From Sphingomonas turrisvirgatae (GTDB lineage: Bacteria > Pseudomonadota > Alphaproteobacteria > Sphingomonadales > Sphingomonadaceae), in the NCBI RefSeq assembly GCF_001721295.1, contig NZ_MDDS01000075.1:62001-126000 (forward strand): 64,000 nt of DNA, read 5' to 3'. This document shows, in pieces, positions 15,809-23,965 of this stretch; positions within the stretch are counted from its first letter, which is position 1, and every line of letters starts with the position of its first letter. The translations under genes were made by a program, and so were the position numbers. Below the pieces are notes generated by a model. It made no database searches. It was not told where the DNA came from and worked only from the letters and a program-made list of their open reading frames with translations.

Positions 15809-16672
15809 ATGGAACAGACGATGGAAGCAACGCAGAGCAAGCCCGTTCCGGGCGGCAACAATGTGCTGGTCGAATTCGAGGATGGCATCGCCTGGGTGCA
15901 CCTCAACCGGCCTGAAAAGCGCAATGCCATGAGCATCGAGCTCGCGCGCGAGATGAACCAGGTGCTCGACGCGCTCGAGCTGGATGATCGCTGCGGCGTC
16001 ATCGTGCTGACGGGCAAGGGCGAGGCGTTCTCGGCCGGCATGGACCTTCAGGGCTTTTTCCGCGCATCCGATGCAGTCAGCGACGTCGAGCGTCACCGCG
16101 CCTATCGCGAAACCCGCGCGTGGCAGTGGCGCACGCTGATGTATTACGCCAAGCCGACGATCGCGATGGTCAATGGCTGGTGCTTCGGCGGCGCCTTCAC
16201 CCCGCTGATCTGCTGCGATCTTGCGGTCACCGACGAGGCTGCGACGTTCGGCCTGAGCGAAATCAACTGGGGCATCATCCCGGGTGGCGTGGTGTCGAAG
16301 GCGATCTCGACGCTGATGGGCGATCGTGAGGCGCTCTATTACGTCATGACCGGCGAGAAGTTCGACGGCAAACGCGCCAAGGAACTGGGCCTGGTCAACG
16401 AAGCGGTGCCGGCCGACCGGCTGAAGGACCGCACGCGCGAGCTGGCGAAGATACTGCTCGAAAAGAACCCCACCACGCTGCGTCAGGCCCGCATGGCCTA
16501 TAAATATGCGCGCGAGATGAACTGGGAGCTGGCGGCCGAATATCTGACGGCCAAGGGCGACCAGACGACCTTCGTCGACAAGGAGAAGGGCCGCGAAAAG
16601 GGCATGGTCCAGTTCCTCGACGAAAAGACCTACAAGCCCGGCCACGGCACCTACAAGCGCGGGAGCGAATAA
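15809..16672 (+). CDS. hydroxycinnamoyl-CoA hydratase/lyase-like enoyl-CoA hydratase (crotonase fold)
   Basis: A 287-residue crotonase-fold protein. The N-terminal part has VHLNRPEKRNAMS, then GEAFSAGMDLQGFF and the oxyanion block VNGWCFGGAFTPLICCDLA. Glu in FGLSEINWGIIPGG is the probable catalytic residue. The long C-terminal section (AYKYAREMNWELAAEYL, KGREKGMVQFLDEK, YKPG) is characteristic of p-hydroxycinnamoyl-CoA hydratase/lyase, which turns feruloyl- or coumaroyl-CoA into vanillin or 4-hydroxybenzaldehyde plus acetyl-CoA. The start ATG 15809 has AGGACAGGA upstream; ATG 15791 is an alternative overlapping the ligase stop. Its companion ligase lies just upstream and a CMD gene follows after two bases. 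Confidence 0.88.
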   Translation: MEQTMEATQSKPVPGGNNVLVEFEDGIAWVHLNRPEKRNAMSIELAREMNQVLDALELDDRCGVIVLTGKGEAFSAGMDLQGFFRASDAVSDVERHRAYRETRAWQWRTLMYYAKPTIAMVNGWCFGGAFTPLICCDLAVTDEAATFGLSEINWGIIPGGVVSKAISTLMGDREALYYVMTGEKFDGKRAKELGLVNEAVPADRLKDRTRELAKILLEKNPTTLRQARMAYKYAREMNWELAAEYLTAKGDQTTFVDKEKGREKGMVQFLDEKTYKPGHGTYKRGSE

Positions 16673-16674
16673 GC

Positions 16675-17010
16675 ATGAAGCGTCCCAGCGCCGCGAAGGG
16701 CGACGAACTGGCCAGCGTCGTTCCCGCCTTTGTCGAAATGACCGACCGCGTTCTCTATGGCGAAGTGTGGGAGCGCGACGGCTTGTCCAAGCGCGACCGC
16801 TCGTTGCTGACGGTCGCGGCGCTGATGACAGCCAACCGGCACCAGCAGCTTGAGGCGCACCTCGCCCTCGCGCTCAAGAACGGCGTGACGCAGGAGGAAC
16901 TGGGCGAGGCGCTGCTTCACCTCGCCTTCTATGCGTCATGGCCGGCATCGGTGACCGCATCGCGCATGTTGCTCGACGTGGTGAACCGCCAGCGCGACGC
17001 CGCCGACTAA
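16675..17010 (+). CDS. carboxymuconolactone decarboxylase (CMD) family protein, copy 4
   Basis: A 111-residue CMD-fold protein of the same subgroup as the copy at 4808: both begin MKRP-x-KG-x-ELASV and carry VLY-x-VWER followed by RDRSL. The core EAHLALALKNGVTQEELGEALLHLAFYASWP keeps the conserved His. It is the third gene of the ligase-hydratase/lyase-CMD operon, starting two bases after the preceding stop. Linkage of a CMD protein to a side-chain cleavage pair is unusual, because the classical feruloyl-CoA route needs no such enzyme. It ends against a strong bidirectional hairpin. Confidence 0.83.
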   Translation: MKRPSAAKGDELASVVPAFVEMTDRVLYGEVWERDGLSKRDRSLLTVAALMTANRHQQLEAHLALALKNGVTQEELGEALLHLAFYASWPASVTASRMLLDVVNRQRDAAD

Positions 17011-17012
17011 GC

Positions 17013-17036
17013 GCGCGGGGGCATCGTCCCCCGCGC
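17013..17036. terminator. bidirectional hairpin between convergent CMD and acyl-CoA dehydrogenase genes
   Basis: GCGCGGGGG (17013-17021) pairs perfectly with CCCCCGCGC (17028-17036) across a six-base loop. It fills the 29-base gap between the convergent stops at 17010 and 17040. There is no flanking T tract, but position and strength make a shared terminator likely. Confidence 0.6.
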
Positions 17037-17039
17037 CAC

Positions 17040-18128
17040 TCACTTGCGCCAGTCGCCGCCCGCCTCGACAAGCGCGAGCATGTGATCGGTATCGCCGAAC
17101 AGCGTCTCGATCACCGTCAAACGCTGGAAATAGCGCCCGGCGGGATACTCGCTCGCCAGCCCCATGCCGCCGTGTAGTTGCACCGCCTGCGTGCCGACGA
17201 AGCGCGCGGCGCGGTTGACCAGCGCCTTTGCCGCAGCTGCGGCGCAGGTCCGTTCGGCAGCCGGCGCATCGAGCGTCGCAACGGCATGAAAGGTGATCGA
17301 GCGGGCCTGCTCCATCGCGACCAGCATGTCGGCAGCGCGGTGCTGCAACGCCTGGAACGACCCCAACGGCACGCCGAACTGCGACCGGCCGGCAAGATAG
17401 TCCCTGGTGATCTCGATCAACCGCGCCATAGCGCCCACCGCCTCGGCACAGCTTGCGACGATCGCGTGATCGATGGCTGCCGCCAGCACCGCGTGGTTGC
17501 GCCTGACGTCGCCGATCGCCTGTGCGACGGTCAACTCGACATCGGCGAACATGATGTCTGCGGCGGTTCGCCCGTCCGGCGTGGGTCGGATGTGCCGCGT
17601 CACGCCCGCTGCATCCGCCGGCACCAGCAACAGGGTCAGGCCGTCCTCGCTCGCGGCGGGGCAGATCAGCAGGTCGGCCTCGCCGCCATCGGGCACGGCG
17701 AGCTTCCTGCCCGACAGCCGCCACCCGTTAGCGGTGCGCGTCGCACGCGTGCTCGGCGTGTCCCAACGATAGCGACTGCCGGGCTCGTACAGGCATAAGG
17801 CGGGACACGACTGGCCCGCGATCAACCTGGCCAGCGCGTCCTCTGCCGCCTCGCCTTCACACGCGGCGAGCACGCCGCCGGCAAGAACAACCGCTTGAAG
17901 ATAAGGTGCCTGGCCGAGCGTTCGGCCAAATGCCTCCATCACCAGCATCAACGCTTCGCTGCCCAGTTCCAGACCGCCGCATACTTCGGCAAATGGCAGC
18001 GCAAGCAGGCCCAGATCGTGAAAGGCGCGCCATGTCTGCGCGTCGGCTGGAGCTTGTCCCAGCGCCTCGAACTGGCGCGTGACGCTCTCGCGCAACAGCG
18101 CCTGCCCCTCGTCCAACTCGAAGTTCAT
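17040..18128 (-). CDS. acyl-CoA dehydrogenase family protein, short divergent subunit
   Basis: A 362-residue acyl-CoA dehydrogenase fold. It begins FELDEGQALLRESV, has the middle-domain strand LCLYEPGSRYRWD in place of the usual strong FAD-binding TEP block, and ends with RSQFGVPLGSFQALQHRAADM and AVQLHGGMGLASEYPAGRYFQRL. The sequence is Ala-rich and less canonical than its partner at 18125, to which it is coupled by a four-base overlap. Such unequal pairs often form heteromeric acyl-CoA dehydrogenases, as in the FadE pairs of steroid side-chain degradation. The pair may oxidise a CoA-bound side chain. The exact substrate is open. Confidence 0.85.
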   Translation of the reverse strand: MNFELDEGQALLRESVTRQFEALGQAPADAQTWRAFHDLGLLALPFAEVCGGLELGSEALMLVMEAFGRTLGQAPYLQAVVLAGGVLAACEGEAAEDALARLIAGQSCPALCLYEPGSRYRWDTPSTRATRTANGWRLSGRKLAVPDGGEADLLICPAASEDGLTLLLVPADAAGVTRHIRPTPDGRTAADIMFADVELTVAQAIGDVRRNHAVLAAAIDHAIVASCAEAVGAMARLIEITRDYLAGRSQFGVPLGSFQALQHRAADMLVAMEQARSITFHAVATLDAPAAERTCAAAAAKALVNRAARFVGTQAVQLHGGMGLASEYPAGRYFQRLTVIETLFGDTDHMLALVEAGGDWRK

Positions 18129-19312
18129 GCCGCGCCCCCCAGCCCCAGCACGGCCTTGGCCAGGATGTTGCGCTGCACCTCGTCCGAACCGCCGAAGATC
18201 GAATATTTGCGGGAACTGAAATAGGCCGACAGCATCGCTGAATGGGGGTCCAGCCCGTCGAACGCCGCATCCGGCGCTTCGTCGAATCCGGCAGTCAGCG
18301 CCTCGGGTCCCAAGGTTTCGAGCAGCAGTGCCGCCGCGGCCTGAAGCAGTTCGGCACCCTTGATCTTCAACACGGACACGGTGGGATCCACGCCTGCCCC
18401 CGGTCCGCGATCCGCCGTCGCGACCCGCATCTGGGTAACCTCCAGCGCCTTCAGCTCGACCTCGGCCAGCGTCAGTCGGCGGCGGAATGCGGGATTAGCG
18501 ATCAGCCCGGACTGGGTCGCCATCGCGCGAACGCGATCCAGCCGGCGGCGGACGAAGCCGACATTGCCCATCGATGTCCGTTCCTGGCCCAGCAGATATT
18601 TGGCATAGTCCCAGCCGCGCCCCTCCTCGCCCACAAGGTTCTCGATCGGGATGCGCACGTCGTCGAAGAACACCTCGTTCACGTGATGATAGCCGTCGAT
18701 GGTGTGGATCGGGCGAACCGAAATGCCCGGGGTCGCCATGTCGATCAGCACGAACGAAATTCCCTGCTGCTTGCGGCCGCTGCCATCGGTGCGGACGAGG
18801 CAGAAGATCCAGTCGGCATGCTGGGCATAGGTGGTCCAGATTTTCTGGCCGTTGATGCGATAGCTGTCGCCCTCGCGGACGGCCGCGGTCTTGAGGCTGG
18901 CCAGATCCGATCCCGACCCCGGTTCGGAAAAGCCCTGGCAGAACCAGATGTCGAGGTTCGCGATCGCCGGCAGGAATCGCCGCCGCTGTGCGTCGTCCCC
19001 GAACGCGGCGATGACCGGCCCGACCAGCGCGGTGTTGAACGCCAGCGGCTTGGGGCAGGCGTTCCGATCGATCTCCTCGGTCAGGATCGCGCGCTGTACC
19101 GGCGTCCAGTCGCGGCCGCCCCATTCCACCGGCCAGTGCGGCACGGCATAGCCGGCGCGATTGAGGATTTGCTGAGCCTCGACCATCCACGCGCGCGGCA
19201 ACGGCAATTCATCCTGCACCGCCTGCCGGATGCGTTCCGGCATATGCGCGCGCAGATAGTCGCGCACTTCGTCTCGGAATAGCCGCTCTTCCTGCGTGAA
19301 GCGCAGTTCCAT
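18125..19312 (-). CDS. acyl-CoA dehydrogenase family protein, canonical subunit
   Basis: A 395-residue acyl-CoA dehydrogenase beginning MELRFTQEERLFRDEVRDYL. FAD and substrate marks are present: WFCQGFSEPGSGSDLASLKT, INGQKIWTTYAQHADWIFCLVRT and the C-terminal SRKYSIFGGSDEVQRNILAKAVLGLG. The reaction is alpha,beta-dehydrogenation of an acyl-CoA thioester with electron-transfer flavoprotein as acceptor. The start ATG overlaps the GMC oxidoreductase stop by one base (TGATG). The open frame extends far upstream inside the GMC gene but has no supporting start there. It is the middle gene of the minus-strand operon GMC oxidoreductase and two acyl-CoA dehydrogenases. Confidence 0.92.
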   Translation of the reverse strand: MELRFTQEERLFRDEVRDYLRAHMPERIRQAVQDELPLPRAWMVEAQQILNRAGYAVPHWPVEWGGRDWTPVQRAILTEEIDRNACPKPLAFNTALVGPVIAAFGDDAQRRRFLPAIANLDIWFCQGFSEPGSGSDLASLKTAAVREGDSYRINGQKIWTTYAQHADWIFCLVRTDGSGRKQQGISFVLIDMATPGISVRPIHTIDGYHHVNEVFFDDVRIPIENLVGEEGRGWDYAKYLLGQERTSMGNVGFVRRRLDRVRAMATQSGLIANPAFRRRLTLAEVELKALEVTQMRVATADRGPGAGVDPTVSVLKIKGAELLQAAAALLLETLGPEALTAGFDEAPDAAFDGLDPHSAMLSAYFSSRKYSIFGGSDEVQRNILAKAVLGLGGAA

Positions 19313-20922
19313 CAGTCGTCCCGTGGCAGCGGCGCGATCCCGCGGATCAGGTCGGAGGCGCGCTCTGCCACCATGATGACCGCGGCGTTGATGTTGGCGC
19401 CCGGCACGCTCGGCATCACCGAGGCGTCGACAACGCGCAGCCCCGCGACGCCTTTCACGCGCAACATGCTGTCGACCACGGCTGCCGCGTCGTCGCCCAT
19501 CCGGCAGGTCCCGGCCGGATGCTGCGTGATCTTCAGATTGCGGCGGATGAAGTCGTCGAGATCCGCGCCCTCGCCCGGCGCCAGTTCGTCCGTCACCATG
19601 TCGCGTAGTGGCGATTGCGCAAAGATGCTGCGAACCGCCTCGATCCCGCCGCGAATGTCGGCGAAATCGCGTGGGGTCGAAAGCAGGTTGAGGTCGATGC
19701 GCGGCGCGGCCATCGGATCGGCCGAGCGCAGCGCGACGTGCCCGCGGCTTTCGGGATGAAGCTGCATGACCATGACCGAGAGGACATGCGATTGCTGTGG
19801 TCCAAAGGGATGCCACATCTTGGCGTCCAGCCGGACCGGCAGGAAGACCAGCTGGATATCCGGGCGCTCGAGTTCGGGCCGGGTCCGCAGCATCAGCACG
19901 CCGCTGGTGATCTGGCTGGCGAACGCACCCTTGCCGGTCAGCGCCCAGCGCAGCACCGACAAGGCGGCACGGTCCGACCGCAGGGCGCGCAGGAAGGTGG
20001 TCGGCTCCCGCGCGGCATAGCTCATATAGACTAGCGGATGTTCGGCGAGGTTGCGGCCCACCGCCGGCACGTCGCGAATCACCGGAATGCCGTGCGCCGC
20101 CAGCTGATCGCCCGGCCCGATGCCCGACAGCATCAGCAGCTGCGGCGAATTATAGGCGCCGCCGCTCAGGATCACTTCCCTGCGCGCGTGGGCAGTCCCG
20201 TCGCGGCCGTCCCGCCGATATTCGATGCCCGTCGCACGCCCGTCGGCGATCGCCACACGCCCGACATGGGTATGCGACCAGACGGTCAGGTTCGGTCGCT
20301 TCATGGCCGGACGCAGATAGGCCGCCGCCGTACTCGATCGACGCCCGCGCGAGTCGACGGTCACTTCGCACTCGGAAAAGCCTTCCTGCGCTTCGCCGCT
20401 CAGATCGGCGCTTTCCGCGAACCCGGCGGCCAGAACGGACCGACGGATGGGATCGGAAAGCAGATGCTCGCCCGGCACGCGCGTGACGGCAAGCGGTCCT
20501 TGATCGCCGTGGAAGCGGTCGCCGCCACGCCAGCTCGACTCCATACGGCGGAAATAGGGAAGGACGTCGGCATAGCTCCAGCCGGCCGCGCCGAGCTGAC
20601 GCCATTCGTCGTAATCGCCCGAATGGCCGCGCATATAGATCATGCCGTTGACCGACGACGAGCCGCCCAGCACGCGTCCGCGCGGCACTGGCAGCGACCG
20701 GCCGGCAAGCTTGTCGTCCGGCTCGCTGGCATAGCCCCAGTCATAGGCCGGGTTGGCCGCGTTCATCATGAAACCCAGCGGCATGCGGAACAGCCAGTTA
20801 TCGTCCGGTCCCCCGGCTTCGACCAGCAAAACCGAGTCCGCGCCGCTCTCGCTCAGCCGGTTGGCCAAGACGCAGCCGGCCGATCCGCCGCCGACGACGA
20901 TATAGTCGAACTCGTCCTGCAT
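19312..20922 (-). CDS. GMC family FAD-dependent oxidoreductase (choline dehydrogenase-like)
   Basis: A 536-residue glucose-methanol-choline oxidoreductase that oxidises an alcohol to an aldehyde or ketone. It has the Rossmann motif YIVVGGGSAGCVLANRL at the N-terminus, the GMC signature region RGRVLGGSSSVNGMIYMRG, and a second signature SGGAYNSPQLLMLSGIG. The active-site His is in ITQHPAGTCRMG and the second catalytic position is the Asn in VPGANINAAVIM. No signal peptide is seen, so it should be cytoplasmic or membrane-peripheral. The start ATG 20922 was chosen because the FAD motif follows at once; the frame opens 78 bases earlier. It leads the operon with two acyl-CoA dehydrogenases, and is divergent from the aldehyde dehydrogenase at 21118. 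Confidence 0.92.
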   Translation of the reverse strand: MQDEFDYIVVGGGSAGCVLANRLSESGADSVLLVEAGGPDDNWLFRMPLGFMMNAANPAYDWGYASEPDDKLAGRSLPVPRGRVLGGSSSVNGMIYMRGHSGDYDEWRQLGAAGWSYADVLPYFRRMESSWRGGDRFHGDQGPLAVTRVPGEHLLSDPIRRSVLAAGFAESADLSGEAQEGFSECEVTVDSRGRRSSTAAAYLRPAMKRPNLTVWSHTHVGRVAIADGRATGIEYRRDGRDGTAHARREVILSGGAYNSPQLLMLSGIGPGDQLAAHGIPVIRDVPAVGRNLAEHPLVYMSYAAREPTTFLRALRSDRAALSVLRWALTGKGAFASQITSGVLMLRTRPELERPDIQLVFLPVRLDAKMWHPFGPQQSHVLSVMVMQLHPESRGHVALRSADPMAAPRIDLNLLSTPRDFADIRGGIEAVRSIFAQSPLRDMVTDELAPGEGADLDDFIRRNLKITQHPAGTCRMGDDAAAVVDSMLRVKGVAGLRVVDASVMPSVPGANINAAVIMVAERASDLIRGIAPLPRDD

Positions 20923-21008
20923 CAGCGCCGCCTCGCCCCGCCGCGCGATACCAGCGGCCCCTCTCCTGAATTCCGCATTGTTGCTCCCGCGATCCGGCAA
21001 CCACGTTG

Positions 21009-21057
21009 TGACATGTCAAATATCATTCGACAAGATATAATGCCGTTGGTTATGATG
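21009..21057. promoter_or_regulatory. palindrome and shared AATGCCGTT motif in the divergent GMC / aldehyde dehydrogenase region
   Basis: The 195-base divergent gap contains the perfect palindrome TGACATGTCA at 21009-21018 and AATGCCGTTGGTTATGATG at 21039-21057. The latter differs at only two of 19 positions from 22696-22714 (AATGCCGTTCGTCATGATG), upstream of the FAD monooxygenase. The region is clearly AT-richer than its surroundings. It is a good candidate for an operator serving both divergent units. Confidence 0.5.
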
Positions 21058-21117
21058 CATGTCGCGGCAGCGTGGCCGGTCCACGAATGAACGAAGACGA
21101 TCGAGAGGAACAGGAAG

Positions 21118-22626
21118 ATGAACGACGCGGCGACGCTTGAGCGGCCCCGGATCGCATCGCTCGACAAGGCATTGGCCTTTGCAGCAAGCCGGCATCAGCT
21201 GTTCATCGGCGGCCAGTGGGTCGAACCGCAGGACGGGCGGCGCTTCGCAACCCACAATCCGGCGACCGGCGACCAACTGGCCGAAGTGGCCGAAGCGCGC
21301 GAAGCCGATGTGGACCTCGCCGTCGCGGCGGCGCGGCGCGCGATGGAAAGCAGCGACTGGGCGGGCATGAAGCCGGCGGCGCGCGCGCGCCTGCTCTTTC
21401 GCCTCGCCGATGCGCTGGAGGCGAATGCGGACGAGCTTGCCGCGCTCGAGACGCTCGACAACGGCATGCCGCTGCGCGACGCAAGGCATTTCCATCTGGC
21501 GCATGCGATCGAGACGATCCGCTACAATGCCGGCTGGGCGACCAAGCTGACCGGTGAGACGATCGCCCTGTCGGGCATGGGCGACTGGCACGCCTATACG
21601 CTGCGCGAGCCGGTCGGCGTGGTGGCACAGATCGTGCCGTGGAACGCGCCGATGGCTATGGCGGCGGCAAAGATCGCGCCGGCGCTCGCCGCCGGCTGCG
21701 CCGTGATCCTGAAGCCAGCCGAGGAAACCCCGCTCACCGCGCTGCGGCTCGCCCATCTGATCGCGGAAGTCGGTTTCCCGGACGGCGCCTTCAACTTGCT
21801 CACCGGCTTTGGCGAAAGCGCCGGCGCGGCGCTGACCGCGCATCCCGGGGTGGACAAGGTGACCTTTACCGGATCGACCGAGGTCGGCCGGCTGATCCTC
21901 CGCGCGGCGGCCGGCAACTTCAAGCGTGTGACGCTGGAACTCGGCGGAAAGACGCCGGTCATCGTCCTGCCCGATGCCGACGTCCCGCGCGCGATCGAAG
22001 GTGCCGCCCGCGCGATCTTCACCAATGCCGGTCAGGTCTGCAACGCCGGCTCGCGCCTGTTCATCCACGACCAGTTGTTCGACGAAGTGGTCGAAGGCGT
22101 CGGGCGCATCGCCGAATCGATCAAGCTCGGCTCCGGCCTCGACGCCGAAACCCAGATGGGCCCCGTCATCTCGGCGCAGCAGCGCGACCGCGTGCGCGGC
22201 TATGTCGCACAGGGTGTCGAGGCAGGCGCCGCACTGCGCGCGGGTGGCAGCTCGATCGACGGGGACGGCTATTTCGTATCCCCCGCCGTGCTGACGGGGA
22301 CGAGCGCCGACATGGCCGTCCGCCGTGAGGAAATCTTCGGCCCGGTGCTCTGTGCCATGTCGTTCGCCGACGCGGATCTCGAGCGCATCGCCGCCGAAGC
22401 GAACGACACCGCTTACGGCCTCGGCGCGGTGCTGTGGACCAACAATCTCTCGGCAGCCCATCGCCTGGCGCGCAAGCTCAAGGCGGGCACGGTGCGGGTC
22501 AATGGCGGCGGCCTCGACCCTGCCCTGCCGTTCGGCGGCTTCAAGCAATCCGGTTGGGGCCGCGAGAACGGCCGCGAGGGCATCGAGGCTTATACCGAGA
22601 CGAAGTCGGTCGCGATCGCGATCTGA
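21118..22626 (+). CDS. NAD(P)-dependent aldehyde dehydrogenase (betaine/aromatic aldehyde dehydrogenase-like)
   Basis: A 502-residue complete aldehyde dehydrogenase. The oxyanion Asn is in IVPWNAPMAMA, the NAD strand is FTGSTEVGRL, the base Glu is in LELGGKTPVIVLPDAD, and the catalytic Cys is in NAGQVCNAGSR. The C-terminal block LPFGGFKQSGWGRENG is typical of the betaine and phenylacetaldehyde dehydrogenase group. A GAGGAACAGGA site lies just upstream of the ATG. It could oxidise an aldehyde from the GMC oxidoreductase it diverges from, or the benzaldehyde expected from the hydratase/lyase at 15809. It stands as a single gene, with the FAD monooxygenase 110 bases downstream under its own promoter motif. 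Confidence 0.93.
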   Translation: MNDAATLERPRIASLDKALAFAASRHQLFIGGQWVEPQDGRRFATHNPATGDQLAEVAEAREADVDLAVAAARRAMESSDWAGMKPAARARLLFRLADALEANADELAALETLDNGMPLRDARHFHLAHAIETIRYNAGWATKLTGETIALSGMGDWHAYTLREPVGVVAQIVPWNAPMAMAAAKIAPALAAGCAVILKPAEETPLTALRLAHLIAEVGFPDGAFNLLTGFGESAGAALTAHPGVDKVTFTGSTEVGRLILRAAAGNFKRVTLELGGKTPVIVLPDADVPRAIEGAARAIFTNAGQVCNAGSRLFIHDQLFDEVVEGVGRIAESIKLGSGLDAETQMGPVISAQQRDRVRGYVAQGVEAGAALRAGGSSIDGDGYFVSPAVLTGTSADMAVRREEIFGPVLCAMSFADADLERIAAEANDTAYGLGAVLWTNNLSAAHRLARKLKAGTVRVNGGGLDPALPFGGFKQSGWGRENGREGIEAYTETKSVAIAI

Positions 22627-22670
22627 GCCGAAGCAACAGGCACCGGTCGCAAAATCGGTAGACAAAGCAT

Positions 22671-22714
22671 CAGCCTGGCTTATACGAACATAACAAATGC
22701 CGTTCGTCATGATG
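22671..22714. promoter_or_regulatory. both shared motifs in the promoter of the FAD monooxygenase
   Basis: CAGCCTGGCTTATA at 22671-22684 is the exact reverse complement of 2691-2704, and AATGCCGTTCGTCATGATG follows at 22696-22714, matching 21039-21057 at 17 of 19 positions and 5936-5945 at ten of ten. The two motifs lie 23-66 bases before the start at 22737. This is the clearest site where both elements occur together. Confidence 0.55.
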
Positions 22715-22736
22715 ACATTGATGGAGAGGATCGGAG

Positions 22737-23945
22737 TTGAGGCAAAATCCGGGGATCGGCATCGTCGGCGGTGGCATCGGGGGATTGACCGCTGCGCTGG
22801 CGCTGCTGCGCAAGGGGCACGAAGTGACCGTGTTCGAGCAGGCCGCGCAGCTTCAGGAAGTCGGCGCCGGGCTACAGATCAGTCCCAACGGCATGCGCGT
22901 GCTGTTCGATCTCGGCCTGGAAACGGCCGTGCGCGGCATCTGCTTCGAGCCGGAGGGCAAGGAAATCCGGCTGTGGAACACCGGCGACACCTGGAAGCTC
23001 TTCGACCTCGGCGTTGAATCGCAGGCACGCTATGGCGTTCCCTACATTACGGTGCACCGCAACGACCTTCACCAGTTGCTGGTCAAGGCGGTCGAAGCCG
23101 CTTCGCACGGCGCGATCCGGCTCGACCATCGGTTCACCGCGGTCGAACAACGCGCGGGCAAGGTCGTGCTGTCGTTCCATGACAAGCCGGACGCGACGTT
23201 CGACGCCGTGATCGGCGCGGACGGCGTCCATTCCAAGATGCGCGAGCTGCTGTTCGGCGCCGGTCCGGCCAAGTTCACCGGCATCGTGGCGTGGCGCGGC
23301 GTCATCCCGGCCGAGCTGCTGCCCGAAAGGCTGGTTCGCCCGATCGGCACCAACTGGATCGGGCCGGGCGGGCATGTGATCCACTACCCGATCCGCCGCG
23401 GCGAGCTGATCAACTTCACCAGCGTGATCGAGCGGCAGGACTGGAAGACTGAATCCTGGACTTCGGCGGGCACCAATCAGGAATATCACGACGATTATCC
23501 CGGCTGGCACGAGGATGTTCACGCCTATATCGAAGCGATCCCTCAGCCGTTCAAATGGGCACTGATCGCGCGGCCGCCGATGACGGAATGGGTCAACGGA
23601 CGTGTCGCGCTGCTCGGCGACGCCTGCCATCCCTCGCTGCCGTTCCTCGCGCAGGGCGCCACCCAGGCGCTGGAGGATGCATGCATTCTGGCGCGGACGT
23701 TCGAGGCGTTCGACACGATCGAGGAAGCGCTCGACAGCTATCAGCGCCTGCGCATCCCGCGTACCACGCGCGCGGTCGAAGGTGCGAACGCCAATGCCGA
23801 GCGCTTCCACAACCCCACCCTTGCCGACCCGGCGGGCGCGCAGATCTATGTCCGCGAACAATGGGCCCACGACAAGGTGGTCGAACGCTATGAATGGCTG
23901 TTCGAATATGATCCGACGCGAGTGCCGCTCGCGATGCCGGCCTGA
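22737..23945 (+). CDS. FAD-dependent aromatic-ring monooxygenase (3-hydroxybenzoate 6-hydroxylase / salicylate hydroxylase-like)
   Basis: A 402-residue group A flavoprotein monooxygenase. It has the FAD motif GIVGGGIGGLTAAL at the N-terminus, the DG motif VIGADGVHSKMRE near residue 160, and the GD motif VALLGDACHPSLPFLAQGATQALEDA near residue 290. Members hydroxylate an electron-rich aromatic acid with NAD(P)H and O2. The start codon appears to be TTG 22737 behind GATCGGAG; no in-frame ATG exists near. The stop lies 20 bases before the alpha/beta hydrolase, and the LuxR gene follows, so the three genes form an operon. It is the only classical ring hydroxylase in the window. Confidence 0.92.
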   Translation: MRQNPGIGIVGGGIGGLTAALALLRKGHEVTVFEQAAQLQEVGAGLQISPNGMRVLFDLGLETAVRGICFEPEGKEIRLWNTGDTWKLFDLGVESQARYGVPYITVHRNDLHQLLVKAVEAASHGAIRLDHRFTAVEQRAGKVVLSFHDKPDATFDAVIGADGVHSKMRELLFGAGPAKFTGIVAWRGVIPAELLPERLVRPIGTNWIGPGGHVIHYPIRRGELINFTSVIERQDWKTESWTSAGTNQEYHDDYPGWHEDVHAYIEAIPQPFKWALIARPPMTEWVNGRVALLGDACHPSLPFLAQGATQALEDACILARTFEAFDTIEEALDSYQRLRIPRTTRAVEGANANAERFHNPTLADPAGAQIYVREQWAHDKVVERYEWLFEYDPTRVPLAMPA

Positions 23946-23965
23946 CCCCGTTTCGAGATAGACGC

